48,699 nt of DNA. Origin: Actinomycetota bacterium. Its GTDB lineage: Bacteria; Actinomycetota; Actinomycetes; S36-B12; GCA-2699445. Below are positions 42,124-48,699 of this stretch, piece after piece. The stretch covers positions 1-48,699 of the forward strand of contig JAPOIY010000019.1 of assembly GCA_029978705.1 (NCBI GenBank), in the 5' to 3' direction. A model generated the notes under the pieces. It ran no database searches, had not been told where the DNA came from, and saw only the letters and a program-made list of their open reading frames with translations. Position 1 is the first letter of the stretch; each line of letters begins with the position of its first letter. Both the position numbers and the translations under genes were made by a program.

Positions 42124-43659
42124 ATGGGTCTGACGCCCACGACCCACCGCGAGGTTGAGAAGAAGCTGCGTGTCCACGCCCTCTTCCGGCTGCCCGAGTT
42201 GGACAACGTCCCCGGTGTGGGCACGATCGTCCCGCAGCCCACGATCACCCTGACCGCGGTCTACCACGACACCGAGGACCTCCGACTGTTCCGCTGGGGC
42301 ATCACCCTGCGCCGCCGCGAGGGTGGCGACGACGCAGGGTGGCACGCGAAGTTCCCGGTCGCCGGCGAGGGCGAGGGCGTCCGCGACGAGGTCCGCCTGC
42401 CGCTGTCGGAGGGCACGACCGGCAACGTGCCCGAGTCGCTGCGGGACGTGCTGACCGCGCTCACCCGCGAGCAGATCCTGGTCCCCGTCGCCACGCTGCG
42501 CACCGAACGCACCCCCTACCTGATCAAGGACGAGTCCGGCGAGGCGGTCCTCGAACTGGTCGACGACACCGTCAGCATCCTCGACGGCAAACACGTCGCC
42601 GCCCGCTTCCGCGAGATCGAGGTCGAGGCCCTGACGCCCGCCGCCGCACGCGGGGACCTCATCGGCGACGTGGTGGCCGAGTTGCAGGCGAACGGTGCGA
42701 TCCCCGGTACCTCCTCCAAAGCCGCGACCGCGGTGGGGCCGCGCGCCTCCGCCCCCCCGGATGTGGTCGAGCTCGGCCACGTCGAGCCCGGCGACCCCGC
42801 GGGCGACGCCGTCCGGGCCCACCTCGCCAAACACGTGCGCCGCTTCCTTCTCCAGGACGTGCGGGTGCGGCGCGACCTGCCGGACTCCGTGCACCAGATG
42901 CGGGTGGCCGCCCGCCGGCTGCGCAGCGGCCTGAAGGGGTTCGGGCCGTTGGTCGACACCGACTGGGCCCGGCACCTGCGCGACGAACTGGGCTGGATCG
43001 CCGGGGAATTGGGGGCCGTGCGCGACACCGAGGTCATGATCGAGCGTCTGGACGAGCGGGCCGCGGACCTCCCCCCCGACGAGCAGTACCTCGCTCAGAC
43101 CACGGTCGACAAGGAACTGTCAGCGCGGATCACCGACGCCCGGGAACACGCACTGGCGGCCCTGCGCAGCGACCGGCACCAACGCCTCCTCGTCGACCTC
43201 GTGGAAGCCGTGGCGGACCCGCACCTGACCCCGCTTGCCGACCGTTCGTGCGCCGAGGCTCTCCCGCCGCTGGTGGAGAAGACGTGGAAACGGCTGGCCA
43301 AGGACGTGCGGGGACTGCACCTCGACAGTCCCGCCTACCCGTGGCACGAGACCCGGATCGCGGCCAAGAAGGCCCGCTACGCCGCCGAGGCGGTCGAGCC
43401 GGTCTTCGGTAAGCCCGCCAAGGACCTGGTGAAAGCCCTCGAGGAGGTCACCGAGATCCTGGGCGACCATCAGGACGCCCACGTCGCCCAGATGACCTTG
43501 AAGACGCTGGCCGCGGAAGCGCACATCGACGCGGCCAGCGGCTTCGCCCTGGGCCTCCTCTATGGCCGCGAAGTCGACTACGAGATGAACCTCCGCCGGG
43601 AGTTCCGCCGACTGTGGCCGCGGATCGAGAAGATCCACGACACCACCCACCTCGCGTGA
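42124..43659 (+). CDS. CYTH and CHAD domain protein
   Basis: The 511-residue protein has an N-terminal CYTH (triphosphate tunnel) domain with the ExExK signature (Glu10, Glu12, Lys14) and several Arg/Lys/Glu strands, then a C-terminal CHAD domain from about residue 220, with HQMRVAARRLRSGLKGFG and TRIAAKKARYAAEAVEP, the conserved His/Arg/Lys helices that bind polyphosphate. The CYTH part may hydrolyse tripolyphosphate or nucleoside triphosphates. Its place directly after ppk supports a role at polyphosphate. Its TGA overlaps the next ATG (TGATG). Confidence 0.92.
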   Translation: MGLTPTTHREVEKKLRVHALFRLPELDNVPGVGTIVPQPTITLTAVYHDTEDLRLFRWGITLRRREGGDDAGWHAKFPVAGEGEGVRDEVRLPLSEGTTGNVPESLRDVLTALTREQILVPVATLRTERTPYLIKDESGEAVLELVDDTVSILDGKHVAARFREIEVEALTPAAARGDLIGDVVAELQANGAIPGTSSKAATAVGPRASAPPDVVELGHVEPGDPAGDAVRAHLAKHVRRFLLQDVRVRRDLPDSVHQMRVAARRLRSGLKGFGPLVDTDWARHLRDELGWIAGELGAVRDTEVMIERLDERAADLPPDEQYLAQTTVDKELSARITDAREHALAALRSDRHQRLLVDLVEAVADPHLTPLADRSCAEALPPLVEKTWKRLAKDVRGLHLDSPAYPWHETRIAAKKARYAAEAVEPVFGKPAKDLVKALEEVTEILGDHQDAHVAQMTLKTLAAEAHIDAASGFALGLLYGREVDYEMNLRREFRRLWPRIEKIHDTTHLA

Positions 43660-44558
43660 TGGTCGAGATCGCCGTTCGCGCCGCGGGCGTGGTCCTGCTC
43701 CGCAAGTCCTCGCGTGGGCCGAAGCTCCTGGTCGTGCACCGGCCCCGCCACAAGGACTGGTCCCTGCCCAAGGGAAAACTCGACAAAGGGGAGCACGTCG
43801 TGACCGCGGCGGTGCGCGAGTGCGACGAGGAGACCGGGATCATCCCGATCCTCGGACCCCACCTGGGCCGGCAGGCATACCCCGTCATGGGGCGCCCGAA
43901 GATCGTCGACTACTGGGTGGCCACCGTGGGCACCGACCAGGGGTTCACGCCGGACAGCGAGATCGACGAGATCCGCTGGGTGACGCCCGAGCAGGCGCGC
44001 GGCCTGCTCTCCTACAAACGCGACTACCAGATGGTGCGCCGCGGACTGGCCATGCCGCCCACCAGTCCGCTGGTCCTCCTGCGCCACACATCAGCGATGA
44101 AGCGGGCCGATTTCAAGGGCAAGAACGACGCTCAGCGGCCGCTCAGCGGCAAGGGGCGCAGCCAGGCGAAGGATCTGGTGCCGATCCTGCGGGCGTTCGC
44201 CCTGGACCGCATCCACAGTTCCGACGCCACCCGCTGTATGCAGACCGTGCAGCCGTACGCGTCGCGGGACCGCGTGTCCATCGAGCAGGAGCTCCTGTTC
44301 AGCGAGGCCGCCTTCGCCGAGAAACCCAAGGCGGCGGTGCGCCGCATCACCACGCTGGCGGACTCCACCCACCGCCTGTGCGTCTGCTCCCACCGCCCGG
44401 TGCTGCCCAGCCTCCTCAAGCCGTTCGCCGCCGAGGCGAAGCGCCGCGATCAGCATCTCTTCAAAGAGCCGCTGCCACCGGGAGGCATGGTCGTGGTCCA
44501 CCGCCGGATCACGCGTCGCGGCTGGGACTTCGTCGCCTGCGAACGCATCGAGGTGTGA
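43659..44558 (+). CDS. mutT1: MutT1-like Nudix hydrolase with histidine phosphatase domain
   Basis: The 299-residue protein has a perfect Nudix box at Gly39-Ile61 (GKLDKGEHVVTAAV then RECDEETGI) in an N-terminal Nudix domain, then a histidine phosphatase domain with LLRHTSA (His143) and the second His in CSHRPVLP. This is the architecture of mycobacterial MutT1 (Rv2985), which removes 8-oxo-dGTP and diadenosine polyphosphates and also follows ppk1 (Rv2984). The phosphatase motif RHT replaces the usual RHG, as in MutT1-type proteins. It is the last gene of the polyphosphate operon. Confidence 0.93.
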   Translation: MVEIAVRAAGVVLLRKSSRGPKLLVVHRPRHKDWSLPKGKLDKGEHVVTAAVRECDEETGIIPILGPHLGRQAYPVMGRPKIVDYWVATVGTDQGFTPDSEIDEIRWVTPEQARGLLSYKRDYQMVRRGLAMPPTSPLVLLRHTSAMKRADFKGKNDAQRPLSGKGRSQAKDLVPILRAFALDRIHSSDATRCMQTVQPYASRDRVSIEQELLFSEAAFAEKPKAAVRRITTLADSTHRLCVCSHRPVLPSLLKPFAAEAKRRDQHLFKEPLPPGGMVVVHRRITRRGWDFVACERIEV

Positions 44559-44562
44559 GCCT

Positions 44563-44592
44563 GCCTCAGTGGGGACTTGTCCCCGCAGAGGC
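44563..44592 (+). terminator. Bidirectional hairpin between mutT1 and pstB
   Basis: GCCTC with GAGGC and GGGGAC with GTCCCC form a two-part stem with a TT loop and a small internal mismatch. It lies between the convergent stop codons and is followed by an AATTA stretch. Confidence 0.6.
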
Positions 44593-44594
44593 AA

Positions 44595-45500
44595 TTACCC
44601 GTACCGACCGGACACGTAGTCCTCGGTGCGCTGATCCTTGGGCTGCGTGAACATCGTGTGAGTCACGTCGTACTCGACCAACTCACCGAATCGCTCCCCG
44701 TCGCCGTCCAGTTTCGCCGTGAAGAAGGCCGTGCGGTCCGAGACACGGGCGGCCTGCTGCATGTTGTGGGTCACGATGATGATGGTGTAGTCACTGGCCA
44801 GTTCCTGCATGAGGTCTTCGATCTTCAGCGTCGCGATGGGATCAAGTGACGCGCAGGGCTCATCCATCAGGATGATCTGAGGGCGCACGGCTATGCAGCG
44901 GGCGATGCACAGACGTTGCTGCTGGCCGCCGGAGAGCGCCAGACCACTGCTCTTGAGTTTGTCCTTGACCTCATCCCAGAGCGCGGCCCGCGTGAGGGCC
45001 TCTTCGACGACATCGTCGAGGCCCTTCTTCTGTCCCAGGACGCGCGGCCCGTAGGCGACGTTGTCATAGATGGACTTGGGGAAGGGGTTCGGCTTCTGGA
45101 AGACCATTCCGATGTGACGGCGTACCTCTACTGGATCGACGTCGGGAGCATAGATGTCCTGACCCTGCACAGTGATGGAGCCATCGACCCGGGTGCCGGG
45201 GATGAGGTCGTTCATCCGATTGAGCGAGCGCAGCAGAGTGGACTTTCCGCAGCCCGACGGCCCGATCAGAGCCGTGATCTCATTGCGGCGCATGTCCATG
45301 GAGACCCCGCGTAAGGCGTGATAGTCGCCGTACCAGACGCCGACGTTCCAGAGATTGAGGATCGTCTCCCCGGCATCCCACACAGGCCGCTTGGGCGTTC
45401 CCGTCGCCGGTCGAGGAACGGTCGCTCTTTCGGTTGGCCGATCCTCCACGCCATCTCCCTTCGCTTCCGCTACGCCTGCAATGGCTGATTCGGTCGTCAT
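44595..45500 (-). CDS. pstB: Phosphate ABC transporter ATP-binding protein PstB
   Basis: The 301-residue ATPase powers phosphate import by PstCA. It has Walker [11 protein letters not shown]-loop [20 protein letters not shown] (diagnostic for PstB), signature [15 protein letters not shown], Walker [14 protein letters not shown] and H-loop [12 protein letters not shown]. It carries about 45 extra N-terminal residues rich in Ala/Glu/Pro before the first strand. The ATG at 45500 has GGTGA nearby; a shorter start is possible. It is last in the pstSCAB operon, 4 bp after pstA. Confidence 0.97.
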   Translation of the reverse strand: MTTESAIAGVAEAKGDGVEDRPTERATVPRPATGTPKRPVWDAGETILNLWNVGVWYGDYHALRGVSMDMRRNEITALIGPSGCGKSTLLRSLNRMNDLIPGTRVDGSITVQGQDIYAPDVDPVEVRRHIGMVFQKPNPFPKSIYDNVAYGPRVLGQKKGLDDVVEEALTRAALWDEVKDKLKSSGLALSGGQQQRLCIARCIAVRPQIILMDEPCASLDPIATLKIEDLMQELASDYTIIIVTHNMQQAARVSDRTAFFTAKLDGDGERFGELVEYDVTHTMFTQPKDQRTEDYVSGRYG

Positions 45501-45504
45501 GGCG

Positions 45505-46410
45505 TCACCATCTCTTCTGGTACTTGTTTCGAAGGAAGATCGCCGCCCCATTCATGAGGAGCAGGAGGAGAAGCAGCACGATGCACAGGGCAGCAGCCAA
45601 CACATGGAAGGCGTCACGCGACTGGGAGACCCAGTTGTAGATCTGGATCGGCATGACCGTGTAGGAACTCATCAGGCCGTTGGGGTTGAAGGTGATGAAC
45701 GTGACCGCCCCCAGGAGTAGGAGAGGAGCCGCCTCACCGATAGCGCGGGACAGCGCCAGGATCGCGCCTGTCGCTGTGCCTGGAGTGGCCGCCGGAAGCA
45801 CCTGTTTCCAGATGGTCTGCCACTTGGTGGCCCCCAGGGCCATCGACCCGAACCGAATCGACTGCGGGACGGCCCGGATCGCCTCCCGGGTGGAGATGAT
45901 GATGATGGGCAGGATCAAAAGAGACAGGGTCAGTGCGGCCGTGATCACGGTCTGCCCCAGCGCCAGCGCCCGCGCGATCACTCCCAGCCCGAGGATGCCG
46001 TAGACGATGGACGGTACCGCCGCCAGGTTCTGGATGTTGATCTCTACCAGGCGATGGAACCGCCCATTGGGATTCCCGTACTCCTCCAGGTAGACGGCCG
46101 CCATGATGCCGACCGGCAAGGAGATGACCGCAGTGGTGACGATCACCCAGATCGTGCCCGTGATCGCCGACTGCGCCCCCGCGATCTCCGGGAGTCGGAT
46201 CGACGGCATGTTGGTGAACAGTTGGAGATTGAACCGCGGCGCCCCGGACACGAGGATGAAGGCGAGCAGGGCGGCCAGCGTCAACAGGGCTATGGCCAGC
46301 GACAGAAGGAGAACCCACCGGAAGCCCTTCTCCGGTAGTTCGCTGTGATGCGACTGTAGGGTGCCTGCCTCGATCTCGAGGGGGGCGATGTCATCGAGCG
46401 TGGGGCTCAT
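45505..46410 (-). CDS. pstA: Phosphate ABC transporter permease PstA
   Basis: The 301-residue permease has six membrane helices, the first after a 25-residue acidic cytoplasmic segment. The family loop [36 protein letters not shown] couples to Pst[17 protein letters not shown] is typical of PstA. It pairs with PstC to form the phosphate channel. Its ATG overlaps the pstC stop codon (ATGA). Confidence 0.96.
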   Translation of the reverse strand: MSPTLDDIAPLEIEAGTLQSHHSELPEKGFRWVLLLSLAIALLTLAALLAFILVSGAPRFNLQLFTNMPSIRLPEIAGAQSAITGTIWVIVTTAVISLPVGIMAAVYLEEYGNPNGRFHRLVEINIQNLAAVPSIVYGILGLGVIARALALGQTVITAALTLSLLILPIIIISTREAIRAVPQSIRFGSMALGATKWQTIWKQVLPAATPGTATGAILALSRAIGEAAPLLLLGAVTFITFNPNGLMSSYTVMPIQIYNWVSQSRDAFHVLAAALCIVLLLLLLLMNGAAIFLRNKYQKRW

Positions 46411-47354
46411 TCGTACACCTCCCGGTACTTGCGCACCAAACGGATGCTCACCATGTTCATGAGGAAGGTCATGAGGAACAGCAACGTTCCTACCGCGAAG
46501 ATCGTCTGGTAACCGATGGAGCCGGTCGGCTGATCGCCCGAGCCGGCCGCCGCGATGAAGGACGTCATCGTCTGCATTCCCTCGAGCACGTTGAGGCTCA
46601 GGTTCGGCTGCAGACCGGCGGCCACCGCGACGATCATCGTCTCGCCGATGGCGCGGGATACGGCCAGGACGAAGGCGGCGACGATTCCGGACAGGGCGGC
46701 AGGAACAACGACCTTCACCGCGACCTGGCGTTTGGTGGACCCTAGGGCATATCCCCCTTCTCGTAGCCCGTGCGGGACGGCTGCCATTGCATCCTCCGAC
46801 AGGGACGCCACGGTGGGAATGATCATCACGCCCATGACCAGTCCCGCGGACAGCGCGTTGAAGACCTGGATCTCCGGGAAGATCGGCTTGAGCACTACTT
46901 GTGTCACGAACTCCAGCGCGAAGAATCCGAAGATGACGGTGGGCACTCCGGCGAGGAGTTCCAGGATCGGCTTGAGGGTGGCCCGCGTCTTGGGCCTGGC
47001 GTACTCGGAGAGGTAGATGGCGGACAAGAGACCGAGGGGGATGGCCACGAGGCAGGCGATGCCGGTGATGACGAGCGTGCCGCAGACGAGGGGGAGGACG
47101 CCGAACTCAGGAGACGCGAAGAGCGGGGACCATTGCGTACCGAACAAGAAGTCGGTGACGGGGACGTTACTGAAGAACTGAATGGTCGGAACGAGCAGCG
47201 ACCAGATGATCCCCACCGTGGTGAGGATCGAGATTGCGGCAGCCGCCAAGAGCAGGACACCGATCACCTTCTCCCCGTAACGAGGAGACGACTGCCGGAA
47301 GGACGGCGGGATCTGCCCGCCGTCCTTCCGCAGGGTCACCGAAGCAGCGGCCAC
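46407..47354 (-). CDS. pstC: Phosphate ABC transporter permease PstC
   Basis: The 315-residue permease has six membrane helices, PstC-type blocks DFLFGTQWSPLF and FGVLPLVCGTLVITG, and the coupling segment SEDAMAAVPHGLREGGYALGSTKRQVAVKVVVPAALSGIVAAF. LAVSRAIGETMIVAVAAG matches the family. It forms the channel with PstA. It starts 3 bp after the pstS stop codon. Confidence 0.96.
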   Translation of the reverse strand: MAAASVTLRKDGGQIPPSFRQSSPRYGEKVIGVLLLAAAAISILTTVGIIWSLLVPTIQFFSNVPVTDFLFGTQWSPLFASPEFGVLPLVCGTLVITGIACLVAIPLGLLSAIYLSEYARPKTRATLKPILELLAGVPTVIFGFFALEFVTQVVLKPIFPEIQVFNALSAGLVMGVMIIPTVASLSEDAMAAVPHGLREGGYALGSTKRQVAVKVVVPAALSGIVAAFVLAVSRAIGETMIVAVAAGLQPNLSLNVLEGMQTMTSFIAAAGSGDQPTGSIGYQTIFAVGTLLFLMTFLMNMVSIRLVRKYREVYE

Positions 47355-47357
47355 GGT

Positions 47358-48350
47358 TCAGCTCGCCGCCGGCGACGAACCCGACACGCCCGCTTCGGAA
47401 AGGGCCTTCTGGAACGCCGAGTTCAGTTCCGTCTTCTGCTGATCGTTCAGCGGGATGAACTTCGCCTGCTCGGCGATACTCGCGTCGTTCTCGACGTAGT
47501 ACGTCAGGAATGAGGCGAACGCGGCGTTGGATCCCAACGCCTGGATGGAAGGGTAGACGAACAGAGGGCGCCCCAACGGTGTGTAGGACTTGTCCTGGAC
47601 CGACTCGGGCGAGGGAGTGACGCACCCGTTGCCGCTGTCGATCTGGACGGCGTTCACCTTGTCGGTGTTCTCCTCGTAGTACGTGTACCCGAAGTAGCCC
47701 ATTCCGCCTTTGGATCCAGACACCCCCTGGACGACCACGTTGTCATCCTCACTGGGCGTGTAATCGGTGCGGCTGGCTCCCTCTTCACCGTTGATGACGT
47801 CCGTGAAGTAGTCGAACGTCCCGGAGTCGGTGCCGGGCCCGAAGAGGGTCAACTTCTCGTCGGGGAAGGTGGAGTCGACCTGATTCCAGTTGTTGATCTG
47901 CGATTTGGGCTCCCAGATCTTCTTCAGCTGTTCGGTCGTCAGGCACTTTGCCCAGGTGTTCTCCTTGCTCACGACCACCGTGAGAGCGTCGTTGGCCACG
48001 GTCAAAGGCGCGTACTTGACTCCTCCCTGCTCGCACGCGGCCTTCTCCTCGGCTTCGATGGGCCGGGACGCGTCGTTCATGGCGGTCTCGCCGCGGCAGA
48101 ACTTCTCGAAGCCCCCGCCTGTTCCGGAGGTGCCCACCGTGACGTTCACGCCAGAGTTCTGGGCCTGGAAGAGTTCGGCTGCCACCGAGGTCAGCGGAGC
48201 CACCGTTGACGAGCCGTCCACCGCGACGGCGCCGGACGCCCCTCCCGAAGTTCCGGAACCTCCGGACTGCTGCCCACCACACGCGGCCAGAGTCAGGGCG
48301 CCGCCGGTCATCATGACCGCCACGCCCCACTTGATGCGGGTGTTGTTCAC
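47358..48350 (-). CDS. pstS: Phosphate-binding lipoprotein PstS
   Basis: The 330-residue lipoprotein captures phosphate at the cell surface. The N-terminus has a signal with the lipobox LTLAAC (Cys24). Phosphate-binding segments include VDGSSTVAPLTSVAAELFQ, GTSGTGGGFEKFCRGETAMNDASRPI and the segment GPGTDSGTFDYFTDVINGEEGASR. I use the GTG at 48350 with GGGAGG about 4 nt upstream, which gives a compact signal; a GTG at 48377 would add nine residues. It leads the pst operon. Confidence 0.96.
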   Translation of the reverse strand: MNNTRIKWGVAVMMTGGALTLAACGGQQSGGSGTSGGASGAVAVDGSSTVAPLTSVAAELFQAQNSGVNVTVGTSGTGGGFEKFCRGETAMNDASRPIEAEEKAACEQGGVKYAPLTVANDALTVVVSKENTWAKCLTTEQLKKIWEPKSQINNWNQVDSTFPDEKLTLFGPGTDSGTFDYFTDVINGEEGASRTDYTPSEDDNVVVQGVSGSKGGMGYFGYTYYEENTDKVNAVQIDSGNGCVTPSPESVQDKSYTPLGRPLFVYPSIQALGSNAAFASFLTYYVENDASIAEQAKFIPLNDQQKTELNSAFQKALSEAGVSGSSPAAS

Positions 48351-48399
48351 CCTGCCTCCCATTGTTGTCACGCCCACAGATCAGGACGTCGTGACGGGA

Positions 48400-48443
48400 A
48401 CGCTAGAGGCCTGAGATTTCCGGAGCGCCACCTGCATGTGAAC
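48400..48443 (-). promoter_or_regulatory. Candidate pstS promoter with PHO-box-like element
   Basis: TAGCGT at 48400-48405 is a good -10 box, about 50 bp before the pstS start. The -35 position is poor, and GTTCACATGCA at 48433-48443 (8 of 11 positions of the Streptomyces PhoP repeat GTTCACCCGCC) lies just upstream, as expected for activation by PhoP. The second repeat unit is weak. Confidence 0.4.
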
Positions 48444-48499
48444 GCTGGGCGTCAGGTCAATGTCCATTCGTGGCCGGCGTGCGGAAATGGGGCGAGCAC

Positions 48500-48505
48500 T
48501 AGGAT
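48500..48505 (+). promoter_or_regulatory. -10 box (TAGGAT) of the leaderless Dabb gene
   Basis: TAGGAT is 6 nt before the ATG at 48512. Confidence 0.55.
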
Positions 48506-48511
48506 CGCCGC

Positions 48512-48699
48512 ATGGTCACCCACGTCGTCATGTTCCGCTTCACCGATCCCCGCGATATCGACGAGGCGATCGGTCGGTTGCGCGGCATGGTCGGTCAGGT
48601 GGCCGGGCTGAAGGCACTACGGGTCGGCCGCAACCAGAACTCCGGGAGCAGCGCGTTCGAACTGGTCCTGATCACCGAGCACGAGTCGTTCGAGGATCA
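48512..48699 (+). CDS. Dabb family (stress-responsive alpha/beta barrel) protein, 3' end outside window
   Basis: The 62 visible residues begin MVTHVVMFRFTDP, followed by helix and strand segments GMVGQVAGLKALRVGRN and FELVLITEHESFED, which match the first three-quarters of the Dabb (dimeric alpha/beta barrel) domain of about 95-100 residues. The frame is open at the window edge. Function of such short proteins is usually unknown. It is divergent from pstS. Confidence 0.85.
   Translation, partial: MVTHVVMFRFTDPRDIDEAIGRLRGMVGQVAGLKALRVGRNQNSGSSAFELVLITEHESFED

Noticed and set aside
40153-42975. A 940-codon minus-strand frame opposite ppk and CYTH-CHAD
   Set aside because: It is the antisense of two recognised genes and is long only because of high GC content.

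Overview
The window is one stretch of a high-GC actinobacterial chromosome. It carries many markers of Actinomycetota: a mycothiol biosynthesis gene (mshD), the nitrogen regulator glnR, a c-di-GMP-type anti-sigma factor (rsiG), glucosyl-3-phosphoglycerate synthase, the bacterial XPB helicase with its partner, DUF3151/DUF3263/DUF2516/DUF4395 proteins, a GroEL with double CIRCE control, and frequent GTG/TTG starts. Many genes have a TAnnnT-like -10 box only 5-7 nt before the start codon, which predicts leaderless mRNAs. I see no rRNA, tRNA, CRISPR array, phage or transposase. I cannot place the organism below class.

Layout. 1-0.9 kb: an iron permease (FTR1/EfeU, cut by the window edge) behind a strong iron box. 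0.9-5.3 kb: a TauE/SafE permease and several small secreted, lipoprotein, GNAT and CPBP-protease genes. 5.5-9.7 kb: DUF3263, a Tat-exported YHYH protein, gpgS, then a SAM riboswitch controlling threonine synthase and a CysO-like sulfur carrier. 9.7-13.9 kb: DUF5709, a CocE/NonD hydrolase, and groEL under two CIRCE operators. 14-17.9 kb: an opine-dehydrogenase/MFS operon divergent from a D-amino-acid-oxidase-type flavoenzyme. 18-21.8 kb: an XPB-associated protein and XPB helicase. 21.8-25.5 kb: DUF2516, an HBHA-like Lys-rich protein with reversed domain order, RsiG, and two tandem DUF4388-like proteins. 25.5-29.2 kb: an operon of a small membrane protein, nitrobindin, a Nur-like Fur regulator and YgfZ, then DsrE, DUF4395 and thioredoxin genes.

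29.3-35.8 kb: two FUSC-family transporters flank a hydrolase, glnR and mshD; the second FUSC gene is in the glnR-mshD operon. 36-39.4 kb: a two-gene cassette encoding an ABC-2 permease and a fusion of a secreted serine hydrolase, one membrane span and a cytoplasmic ABC ATPase. Related palindromic repeats lie on both sides of it. 39.5-44.6 kb: a small secreted Cys protein and a polyphosphate cluster (ppk1, CYTH-CHAD, mutT1-like Nudix/phosphatase). 44.6-48.4 kb: the complete pstSCAB phosphate importer. The window ends inside a Dabb-family gene.

The least explained items are the hydrolase-ABC fusion bracketed by repeats, the twin-motif RsiG with an altered second c-di-GMP site next to DUF4388 genes, the opine module, the Nur-like regulator lacking one metal ligand in a heme/Fe-S operon, and the SAM riboswitch whose P1 helix contains the thrC ribosome binding site.
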